A stretch of 52,162 nt of DNA from a virus, in the IMG/VR virus record IMGVR_UViG_3300006734_000001, positions 1-52,162 of that record; one strand, 5' to 3'. The position numbers were made by a program, and so were the translations under genes. The notes below the pieces were generated by a model. That model had not been told where the DNA came from, ran no database searches, and was given only the letters and a program-made list of their open reading frames with translations. Each line of letters starts with the position of its first letter. Within the stretch, counting starts at the first letter, position 1. Below, piece by piece: positions 29,824-36,822 of the stretch.

Positions 29824-32013
29824 ATGCCATACAAATTCAATCCATTCACCGGCAAGTTCGACAATGCCCCCGGTGCCCCCGTCTTCAGCGATGCCAAGTT
29901 CACGATCTTCGATGACGGAGACAAGACGAAGAAATTCCAGTTTGAGGCTAGTGCCATTAGCGCGGCGACCACCCGCACGCTAGACATCCAAGATGTGGAT
30001 GGGCCTGTGGCTATTGGCTACGGCACGGCGAACCAATACATCCGTGGAGATGCCACGATCAGCAACTTCCCTGTGGCTGCTGGCGGTGGAAGCTCGGTGA
30101 GCTACTACCTCAATGGCTCGGTTAGCCAAGGGACGATCCTCGGCGACCAATACTATGAGATCAACAAAATCCCCGCAGGCGCATCGCAGACAGACTTTGC
30201 GCTGACCACGGGAGCAGACACGGCATTCTTTATTACGGATGTCAATGATCCATCCCTGCTCCAAATCCCGCAGGGTAACTTTACCTTCCAACTCTACTGC
30301 CAGACCAGCGCAGGTAGCCCGCAAGTCTCGGTGGAGCTATACAAATACGATGGCGCGGCATTCACCCAGATTGGCACTACCAGCCAAGCCACAACGATCT
30401 CCAATACCGCGCCGGATATCCACTTCTTGACGGTGGCGGTCCCCGCCTCCACCACGCTGGCTCTGACCGACAGGCTGGCAGTCCGCGTGATTGGGAGTAG
30501 CTTGGGAGCAAATACGCTCACCCTCAATACCGAGGGGAATACGCAGAGCCAAATCATCACGACCTTCTCGACCGGCTTGGCGGCACTCAATGGTCTGACC
30601 GACCAAGTGCAATTCTTCGCCACCGGCACCACGGGCACGAACTTCAACATTGTAAGCTCTGGGTCTACCCACACCTTCAACATCCCCGTAGCCAGCGCGG
30701 CGAATACCGGAAAACTCTCCGCTACAGACTGGTCTACCTTCAACGCCAAGATCGGCGCAGGTCTGTATACAGCCACCACGGGACTGACGATGAATACTGC
30801 CACCATGCTTGGCCGAACCACGGCAGGCGTAGGCGCGGCAGAAGAGATTACGGTGGGCACAGGACTCTCGCTTGCCGCAGGCGTCCTCTCCAATAGCGGA
30901 GTAGGCACCGTCACCGCCACCGCGCCGATCACAAGCTCTGGTGGGGCAAATCCCGACATCTCCACCAGCATGAACACCGACCGCCTGATTGGTCGCACGA
31001 CAGCAGGCACGGGTGTGATGGAAGAGATTGCCGTCGCAGGTGCCCTCACCCTCTCCGCTGGCACGCTCACCGGAACCGGAGTGGTTGGATCAGTCGGAGC
31101 AGTAGACAACGCCGTCCTCCGCGCAGATGTGGGAACCGGAGTGGTGCAGAACTCCTCCATCATCATTGATGATGAGACTACCGCTACGCAGAACAATGTG
31201 GCTATCGTCAACAATGATAGCCAAGCAGACTCCGCCCTCGTCCTCACGCCGAAAGGGACAGGGGCGTTCATTCTTGGGCCGAAGCCGGACGGGACTGCGG
31301 TTGGAGGCAATGCGAGGGGCGCAAGAGCGATCGATTTGCAAACAAATCGAACAGCAGCAACTCAAGTCGCTTCTGGGTCAGATTCTTTTGCTGCAGGCTT
31401 AAGCAACACAGCAAGCGGCTCTAATAGCACAGCAATAGGCAGGCAATGCGCGGCATCTGGCTCTTATAGCACAGCAATAGGCAGGCAATGCACGGCATCT
31501 GGCTCTAATGCGACTGCCATTGGGTATCTAACACAGGCTACTAACAATTCTTCTTTTGCATTAGGATATGTATCAAAATCCGATAGGTATGGAATGGTGG
31601 CTGAATCTGGGATTTATTTTAGCGCCGGAGGTGATGCCCAGCGGGGCCGTTTCGTTTTAGCAAATAAAACCACCAACGACACCGCCACCGAGCTTTTCTT
31701 GGAGGCCAATAATCGTCTCACGATCCCCAGCGGCAAAGTGCTCGCTCTGACAATCAATATCTCTGGCATTAAATCGGATGGAAGCGCAGTAGCCCACTAC
31801 CTGCGCCAGTATGCCTTGAAGAACGTCGCAGGCACCACCAGCGAAGTCTACGCGCCTGTGACTATCGGCACCGATAATGCCGCAGGAACCAGCATCGCAT
31901 TGAGCGCCAACGACACCAACGACGCACTCAAGGTCGAAGTAACAGGTATCGCCGCCGAAACATGGCGCTGGGTTGCAAGCGTGGATGCCGTCGAAATCGC
32001 CTACGGAACATAA
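29824..32013 (+). CDS. Large YadA-head-like tail or capsid fibre
   Basis: A 729-aa protein. N-terminal 40 residues (YKFNPFTGKFD) resemble a short attachment segment. Residues about 85-210 form a beta-rich domain and 240-420 hold repeated beta motifs. Residues about 525-590 are YadA-head repeats (ASGSNSTAIG, ASGSYSTAIG, ASGSNATAIG), then a C-terminal domain ending in VASVDAVEIAYGT. The second half is paralogous to the protein at 19548. Tandem 42-bp DNA repeats encode the head repeats. Probably trimeric fibre. Confidence 0.75.
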   Translation: MPYKFNPFTGKFDNAPGAPVFSDAKFTIFDDGDKTKKFQFEASAISAATTRTLDIQDVDGPVAIGYGTANQYIRGDATISNFPVAAGGGSSVSYYLNGSVSQGTILGDQYYEINKIPAGASQTDFALTTGADTAFFITDVNDPSLLQIPQGNFTFQLYCQTSAGSPQVSVELYKYDGAAFTQIGTTSQATTISNTAPDIHFLTVAVPASTTLALTDRLAVRVIGSSLGANTLTLNTEGNTQSQIITTFSTGLAALNGLTDQVQFFATGTTGTNFNIVSSGSTHTFNIPVASAANTGKLSATDWSTFNAKIGAGLYTATTGLTMNTATMLGRTTAGVGAAEEITVGTGLSLAAGVLSNSGVGTVTATAPITSSGGANPDISTSMNTDRLIGRTTAGTGVMEEIAVAGALTLSAGTLTGTGVVGSVGAVDNAVLRADVGTGVVQNSSIIIDDETTATQNNVAIVNNDSQADSALVLTPKGTGAFILGPKPDGTAVGGNARGARAIDLQTNRTAATQVASGSDSFAAGLSNTASGSNSTAIGRQCAASGSYSTAIGRQCTASGSNATAIGYLTQATNNSSFALGYVSKSDRYGMVAESGIYFSAGGDAQRGRFVLANKTTNDTATELFLEANNRLTIPSGKVLALTINISGIKSDGSAVAHYLRQYALKNVAGTTSEVYAPVTIGTDNAAGTSIALSANDTNDALKVEVTGIAAETWRWVASVDAVEIAYGT
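31417..31500 (+). repeat. Tandem 42-bp repeat encoding 14-aa YadA-head units
   Basis: Two units (31417-31458 and 31459-31500) differ by only two bases; a third, more diverged unit starts at 31501. Each encodes ASGSxxTAIGRQC-like residues. Such repeats can change number by slippage and alter fibre length. Confidence 0.75.
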
Positions 32014-32016
32014 GCT

Positions 32017-32250
32017 ATGAAAACATACGGAGTAATATTCCAAGATGGAACCAAGGAACTCGTCAGCATCGTGCTCGATGAGAACGACGAGCCACGCATG
32101 GATACGCTGGCCCCCTATCCCACGCCGGAAGATTGGGTGGAGCCACAGATCATCCCGCTGGTCAAACTACCAAAACCCGCCGAAGGAGAGTGGACACCGA
32201 AGGTTGTCTGGTTCTCTGATCGCGTGGAGCGTCAATGGGAAGCCGTATGA
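32017..32250 (+). CDS. 77-aa fibre-associated protein (paralogue of 20708)
   Basis: A 77-aa protein with the same motifs as the copy at 20708 (KTYGVIFQDGTKELVSIVLD, LAPYPTPEDW, VKLPKPAEGEW). It starts 3 bp after the fibre stop and its stop overlaps the next ATG (ATGA). It may be a fibre chaperone. Confidence 0.7.
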   Translation: MKTYGVIFQDGTKELVSIVLDENDEPRMDTLAPYPTPEDWVEPQIIPLVKLPKPAEGEWTPKVVWFSDRVERQWEAV

Positions 32251-32873
32251 GCCTCGCCTGCACAGGAGACAAGAACTGGGATACGCTGAACTACGAGCGG
32301 TATCTTACTATCGCCACGGCTATCGGCAACGATAATCCGTATAGCTTCGCGTGCTTCTCTGTGCTGAACGAGGCCCAGCAGAATCTTCTGATCAGCCAAA
32401 CGATTGCGGCAGGATTCACCGGACCCTACGCAGTAGCCCTGCGCGGACAGGCAGGCCGGATCACGGATGACACCATCGACATTGGCTCACAGGGCGTCTA
32501 CCAACCAACTGGGCTGGTCGCAAATTTCGACACCCCCATGGCGGTAGGGATGAGCTTGGGAACCACGGATCAATTCGCGCTCAAGAATACAAGCGGCTCC
32601 ACACGGGTCTTCCGCTTCTACGCAAGCTATGATGGCACGGCAGGGAACAACCAAATGCTTGGCATCAAGCTCGCCAAGAACGGGGTCTTGATTGACGAGA
32701 CGGAGTGCCGCGCCTTCACGGGAAGCAACATCCAAGAAGGCAAGAACGTCACAAGCTGGCTCATCGAGATGGATGATGATGATGAGGTAGCAGTCTGGGT
32801 TGCAAACCATTCCGGCACGAATGATATTGTAATGAAGAGAGGGAGAATCCTCGCAACATCAGTAGACCAATGA
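32247..32873 (+). CDS. Virion protein with jelly-roll-like C-terminal domain
   Basis: A 208-aa protein. The C-terminal 110 residues alternate strands of the kind seen in C1q/TNF-like phage domains (RVFRFYASYDG, NNQMLGIKLAKNGVLI, DDEVAVWVANHSGTNDI). The N-terminal 80 residues are helical. The ATG at 32247 overlaps the previous stop. Probably a minor capsid or fibre-tip protein. Site 15 lies inside the gene. Confidence 0.6.
   Translation: MSLACTGDKNWDTLNYERYLTIATAIGNDNPYSFACFSVLNEAQQNLLISQTIAAGFTGPYAVALRGQAGRITDDTIDIGSQGVYQPTGLVANFDTPMAVGMSLGTTDQFALKNTSGSTRVFRFYASYDGTAGNNQMLGIKLAKNGVLIDETECRAFTGSNIQEGKNVTSWLIEMDDDDEVAVWVANHSGTNDIVMKRGRILATSVDQ
32321..32334. promoter_or_regulatory. Dispersed palindrome site 15 (TATCGGCAACGATA)
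   Basis: Copy inside the gene at 32247, read as AIGNDN. Confidence 0.55.
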
Positions 32874-33046
32874 GCGACCACCCTACCATGACAGGAGTTA
32901 TCGGAACCGCGACTAGCATCTCGGGGGTGTTAGTCTCCCTCCTCCCCCATATTGAAACAGGATTACGAATCTCGGGCGCAATCGTCGGCTTGGTGGCTGG
33001 CGTCTTGACATGCGTCTATATGTGGAAGAAGATACAGAACCTATGA
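32870..33046 (+). CDS. Small membrane protein, holin candidate 1
   Basis: A 58-aa protein: a weakly hydrophobic segment at about 9-25, then a clear transmembrane helix at about 34-51 (ISGAIVGLVAGVLTCVYMW) and a short basic end (KKIQN). It opens the lysis cassette, overlapping the genes on both sides by 4 bp. A small hydrophobic protein with a basic C-terminus before an endolysin is typical of a holin or antiholin. Confidence 0.6.
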   Translation: MSDHPTMTGVIGTATSISGVLVSLLPHIETGLRISGAIVGLVAGVLTCVYMWKKIQNL

Positions 33047-33219
33047 AAATCGTAGACTACATCCTCAAGCGACTGAAAGAGAAATCAACGTGGGCTGGCC
33101 TCACGACGATCTTGGCCCTTGTCGGGCTGAAGCTTGACCCCGATCAATTCGCCGCGATCAGCACGGCGGTCATCGGAATCATCGGGGCCATTGAAGTCTT
33201 TCGCCGGGAGAAGAAATGA
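33043..33219 (+). CDS. Small membrane protein, holin candidate 2
   Basis: A 58-aa protein starting MKIVDYILKRLKEKSTWAG, then hydrophobic helices LTTILALVGL and AAISTAVIGIIGAIEVF and a basic end. It closely resembles phage proteins annotated as holins with the KSTWAGL and IGVIEVFRK pattern. The ATG at 33043 overlaps the previous stop. The pair may be holin plus antiholin. Confidence 0.75.
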   Translation: MKIVDYILKRLKEKSTWAGLTTILALVGLKLDPDQFAAISTAVIGIIGAIEVFRREKK

Positions 33220-33365
33220 ACCACCGGGCACTCATTGCTCTGACAGCTTTATGCATGTTGGTAATCTTATTGCTAACTGGCTGCGAAACCTTGCGTTTTG
33301 GAATAGCGACAGACTTCGGGACATTCAGCTACGAAATCCCGACGAAGACGCTCCGAGACAAGTGA
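33216..33365 (+). CDS. Small lysis lipoprotein (spanin-like)
   Basis: A 49-aa protein with a classic lipoprotein signal: basic start (MNHRA), hydrophobic stretch, then lipobox LLTGC with the acylated cysteine at residue 23, leaving a short mature part of 27 residues. It lies between holin candidates and endolysin, the position of o-spanin or unimolecular spanin genes. No partner inner-membrane spanin was recognised, so its role is inferred. Confidence 0.65.
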   Translation: MNHRALIALTALCMLVILLLTGCETLRFGIATDFGTFSYEIPTKTLRDK

Positions 33366-33841
33366 AGCCCAGTTATAAGGAAGTTATCCGCTCCACCCCT
33401 AACTTTTCCAAGGGGCGAGCGATAACTCCGAAGGCAGTAGTCCTCCACCATACTGCCGGTAGCTACGCAGGATCGGTATCGTGGTGTCTGAACCCAAAGA
33501 GCAGGGTGAGCTACCATTGTATCGTTAAACGAGACGGAGAGCGCACAATCCTAGCAGAAGACAACAAGAGGACATGGCACGCGGGGAAGAGTAGGTGGAA
33601 GGGAAGGAACGACCTGAATAGCTGGAGCCTTGGGTTGGCATTTGAGGGGGATACCTACGAGGAACCACTCTCCAAGGAAATGATTGAGTCCGCCATCGAG
33701 TATCTTCTCCCCAGAATGAAGAAACTATCGTTGACGATAAAGGATGTCACCGATCACCGCACGGTCAGTCCCGGCAGGAAGAATGACTTGAAACTGTCGG
33801 AATATGACAGATTCGTGCAAGAACTGGGAAAACATATATGA
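33362..33841 (+). CDS. Endolysin, N-acetylmuramoyl-L-alanine amidase (Amidase_2)
   Basis: A 159-aa protein of the T7-lysozyme/PGRP fold. Motifs in order: VVLHHTAGSY with the first zinc His, YHCIVKRDG, TWHAGKSRW, LGLAFEGD and TDHRTVSPGRKND with the second His and the final zinc or catalytic residues. It cuts the amide bond between MurNAc and L-Ala in peptidoglycan. I chose GTG at 33362 because it overlaps the lipoprotein stop; an ATG at 33251 would give 37 extra residues that only shadow the lipoprotein gene. Site 16 is inside the gene. Confidence 0.85.
   Translation: MKPSYKEVIRSTPNFSKGRAITPKAVVLHHTAGSYAGSVSWCLNPKSRVSYHCIVKRDGERTILAEDNKRTWHAGKSRWKGRNDLNSWSLGLAFEGDTYEEPLSKEMIESAIEYLLPRMKKLSLTIKDVTDHRTVSPGRKNDLKLSEYDRFVQELGKHI
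33726..33739. promoter_or_regulatory. Dispersed palindrome site 16 (TATCGTTGACGATA)
   Basis: Copy inside the endolysin gene, read in the second frame as LSLTI. Confidence 0.55.
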
Positions 33842-34713
33842 GCAAATGGCAATTCCGCGAAGCTAGTAGGAATGTGCATATCTTCGATGTGAACCTATCC
33901 AAGGTGGGGGATGAGCAATGGTTCCTACTCCAATCGGATGTGCATTGGGACAACCCGCATTGTGACAGGAAGAAGCTCAAGAAGCACCTCGATCTGGCGA
34001 TGCAGAGGAATGCTCCGGTGCTGGACTTCGGCGACTTTTTCTGCGCCATGCAGGGTAAGTATGACAAGAGGAGCAGTAAGAATGACATTAGACCGGAACA
34101 CCAGAACGGGAACTATCTGGATAGCTTGGTGAATACCGCGCATGATTATCTTAAAACTTATGCTAAACTCCTCACGTTGAGAGGTAACGGGAATCACGAA
34201 TCTGCCATCAACAAGAATCACGAAACCGACCTCAATGAACGACTTGCAGAAAGATTGAGGGCAAGTGGAAGCCCGGCACGCAGGGGCGGCTACTCTGGCT
34301 ACGTCCGCATCCAAGTGAGCGACAAATACCGCCAGCATGGATCAATCGTGCTGTGGTATTTCCACGGTAGCGGGGGAGGTGGCCCAGTCACCCGAGGCGT
34401 GATCCAAACCAATAGGCAAGCAGTCTACGTCTCGGATGCCGACATTGTTTGCACGGGCCATGTCCACGAAAGCTGGCAGGTCGCCGTCGAGAGGATCAAG
34501 CTCAACCATAAAAACAAGGTCGAGATCAAGCGGCAGTCCCACGTAAAGATCGCAGGCTACAAGGAAGAATATGGAGATGGATATGGGGGATGGCACATCG
34601 AGACAGGCAAGCCGCCGAAGCCCACGGGAGCATGGTGGCTACGGCTATACATACCGGAATATGGAAAGCTGAAAAGATCGGGGCCGGAATATGAACTATT
34701 TGAGGCAAGATAA
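33838..34713 (+). CDS. Calcineurin-like metallophosphoesterase
   Basis: A 291-aa protein with the five metallophosphoesterase motifs: LLQSDVHWD (DxH), DFGDFF (GD), LRGNGNHE (GNHE), an HG in WYFHGSGGGG and CTGHVHES (GHxH). These bind two metals and hydrolyse phosphodiesters or phosphomonoesters. In phages such enzymes act on nucleotides, 2',3'-cyclic phosphates or DNA ends. The substrate here is unknown. It is coupled to the endolysin gene (4-bp overlap). Confidence 0.8.
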   Translation: MSKWQFREASRNVHIFDVNLSKVGDEQWFLLQSDVHWDNPHCDRKKLKKHLDLAMQRNAPVLDFGDFFCAMQGKYDKRSSKNDIRPEHQNGNYLDSLVNTAHDYLKTYAKLLTLRGNGNHESAINKNHETDLNERLAERLRASGSPARRGGYSGYVRIQVSDKYRQHGSIVLWYFHGSGGGGPVTRGVIQTNRQAVYVSDADIVCTGHVHESWQVAVERIKLNHKNKVEIKRQSHVKIAGYKEEYGDGYGGWHIETGKPPKPTGAWWLRLYIPEYGKLKRSGPEYELFEAR

Positions 34714-34738
34714 AATTTGCAATAGACAAATGAACCGC

Positions 34739-34752
34739 TATCGTTGACGATA
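34739..34752. promoter_or_regulatory. Dispersed palindrome site 17 (TATCGTTGACGATA)
   Basis: Intergenic, 9 bp upstream of the spike ATG at 34762. TTGCAA lies 16 bp upstream of its TATCGT half, as a possible -35/-10 pair. Confidence 0.8.
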
Positions 34753-34761
34753 AATACTACT

Positions 34762-36618
34762 ATGGGAAACTGCTCCTCCACATCGAACTGCAATCCTTGC
34801 GGGCCAAACTATTCCGCGATCAACCAGCTTGCCACAAAGGCAGGAGCATACGCCCGCCAAGCCAATAGCTACTCGGTGGACGCACAGAACGCTTGGCTTG
34901 AGTTTAACGCTCTTTACCTCGGAGCATTCGCAGTAGCACCCACGGTAGACAACGAAGGTGATCCGCTTCAAGAGGGTGCGTTGTATTGGAATACGGGAAC
35001 AAATCTTCTTTACGCATGGGATGGAAGCGTGTGGGTTGTTGCCACAAACTTCAACGAGTTTACTCCGTTTCTAGCGATTGGGACCACATTTGCAAGGAAC
35101 CTTTTTACTCGGGAAGCTGATGTAGTTAATGTGAAAGACTTCGGCGCAGTTGGTGACGGAGTTACGGATGATACTGCGGCATTTAGTGCTGCGGCCATAG
35201 CAGCCCAAGCTGGCAATCCGCAAGGCCTGCAAAGGCCGGGCATTCTTTTCTGTGATTGGTCTATAGTTTATGTTCCCTCTGGCAATTATCTTCTTTCATC
35301 CTTTGTTGATACAGGCAATAAAGAAATTGTCTGGGATACGCATGTCGATGCATCAATCATAAATCCTCAAAATCTCAATGGAAGACTATGGAGGGCAGGG
35401 AGTAAAACGACTGACTTTCATCATGGCATCTTGGATTATGCTACCTCTTTTTCAATTACAGCAAATCGAAATGCAGATGAATTAGCGCAAGTTTCTGGAT
35501 TTACAAATCCAAACCAATTATCTAGAGGCAATGGAAGGGATTCAGTAACTTGTTATCTTGGGAATCAACTCCCAAGTGCGTTTTATGGAGACGCAAGCGT
35601 TGCATCGTATTCCGCTTCGGGAGCAATTCTTTCTACTCCATTAAACACAAATCAATTAAATAGGCTTCGGCGAGGCATGATTGTTCAAACAAGACATTCT
35701 CCGCAGCCATATGCAGGAATGTTGGATTCATGGGCATCTGACGGAACAAGCATTACAGTTCAAGGATGGTATCTAGTAGATGGGTCGCCGTCCGGCTCAC
35801 CAACAACTCCGACAGGAACAAATGGACTGGATATAAATATATTCCGCAAGTCATGGGCATTAAACGCAAATACATTTATTGATGCCAATTCTTATGGGAA
35901 TGCAATAAATTGCGTTGAGTTTGGAGTTAGGAATGACAAAGGTGAGCCAACTTCTAGAGCTGGAAGTATCGAATCAAATGGCGTTTACTCTGTCGCGCTC
36001 GACTCAGGCTCTAGTTTTTACAATGATGCATCATTTATTACTGGAGGTAAATGGACATATGGATACCTTGCGAGAAGCGGATGCACTCATGCATTTTATT
36101 ATGACGGATCATCAGGAAATCAGTCTGGAGAGCCGTTTAGTTCCTTGATATATGGAATCAATAATTCAGGAATTCGATTTTTCCAAGTCAAGCAAGATGG
36201 CGCTGTCGAAATTGGACTTCGTGGTAGCGGTGTAGCAACGCCTGCAACAATTGACTTTCATTCAGGAGCAACAGATTCAGACTACGACTCAAGAATTAGT
36301 TCTGGCGGGGGAACGGGATCACCGCTTGGCGGAAGTCTGAATTACCAAGCACTTGAACATATTTTCCAAGGAACACCTAGACCAAATGCAGATATTTTAG
36401 TGAATTTTGGAAGGATAGACAGGCGATGGCTTGTTGGCTATTTCAAAGAACTCCGCCCCGGCGATGGAAATGTTAGATGGACATCAGGAACAGGGTCGCC
36501 TGAAGGGGCTTTGACTGCTCCAGTTGGCTCAATATATACAGATACTAGCGGAGGTGTAGGCACAACTTTATATGTAAAAGAATCTGGAGTTGGGAATACA
36601 GGATGGGTTGCTAAATAA
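34762..36618 (+). CDS. Tail spike with pectate-lyase-like beta-helix
   Basis: A 618-aa protein. Short Cys-rich start (MGNCSSTSNCNPCGP), then a region with ARNLFTREADVVNVKDFGAV and GDGVTDDTAAF, the signature of Pectate_lyase_3-type right-handed beta-helices found in phage spikes. The rest is beta-rich with Gly/Ser/Asn. It likely binds or cuts surface polysaccharide; catalytic residues cannot be named. The ATG at 34762 is preferred because upstream in-frame codons fall in site 17. The gene is AT-richer than its neighbours, suggesting recent acquisition. Confidence 0.8.
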   Translation: MGNCSSTSNCNPCGPNYSAINQLATKAGAYARQANSYSVDAQNAWLEFNALYLGAFAVAPTVDNEGDPLQEGALYWNTGTNLLYAWDGSVWVVATNFNEFTPFLAIGTTFARNLFTREADVVNVKDFGAVGDGVTDDTAAFSAAAIAAQAGNPQGLQRPGILFCDWSIVYVPSGNYLLSSFVDTGNKEIVWDTHVDASIINPQNLNGRLWRAGSKTTDFHHGILDYATSFSITANRNADELAQVSGFTNPNQLSRGNGRDSVTCYLGNQLPSAFYGDASVASYSASGAILSTPLNTNQLNRLRRGMIVQTRHSPQPYAGMLDSWASDGTSITVQGWYLVDGSPSGSPTTPTGTNGLDINIFRKSWALNANTFIDANSYGNAINCVEFGVRNDKGEPTSRAGSIESNGVYSVALDSGSSFYNDASFITGGKWTYGYLARSGCTHAFYYDGSSGNQSGEPFSSLIYGINNSGIRFFQVKQDGAVEIGLRGSGVATPATIDFHSGATDSDYDSRISSGGGTGSPLGGSLNYQALEHIFQGTPRPNADILVNFGRIDRRWLVGYFKELRPGDGNVRWTSGTGSPEGALTAPVGSIYTDTSGGVGTTLYVKESGVGNTGWVAK

Positions 36619-36620
36619 TT

Positions 36621-36644
36621 CCAACAGAAGGGTCAGTATTTGAT
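36621..36644 (+). repeat. 24-bp direct repeat, left copy (relic of the 38582 gene start)
   Basis: Matches 38585-38608 in 23 of 24 bases. At 38585 the sequence encodes the N-terminus of the tail-tube gene (PTEGSVFD); here it is non-coding and followed by stops. Confidence 0.85.
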
Positions 36645-36648
36645 AATT

Positions 36649-36822
36649 ATGAAACTAGAATTCAACGAGCAGCAATTATCTATCCTCAACGCAGCCCTTG
36701 TGGAGCTTCCGTTCCGTGTGGCCGCACCAGTCATCCAACATATCAACAACCAAATCGCGGAGCAACGCGCATTAGAGTTTGACGCTCGCCGCGAAGCAGC
36801 CGAGAATCACCCACAAGTATGA
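36649..36822 (+). CDS. Small helical phage protein
   Basis: A 57-aa protein (MKLEFNEQQLSILNAALVEL) of a small helical type common next to tail genes. ATG at 36649, chosen because the repeat at 36621 lies just upstream. Function unknown; perhaps a tail accessory or chaperone. Confidence 0.6.
   Translation: MKLEFNEQQLSILNAALVELPFRVAAPVIQHINNQIAEQRALEFDARREAAENHPQV

Noticed and set aside
31203-31222. Near match to the dispersed palindrome (TATCGTCAACAATGATA)
   Set aside because: The second half site is broken and the spacing is three bases longer, so I did not count it. CATCGTCTCCGATG near 18137 was left out for the same reason.
34744-34761. TTG start giving a six-codon extension of the spike gene
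   Set aside because: These codons lie in and just after palindrome site 17. The ATG at 34762 fits the Cys-rich start shared with the second spike.
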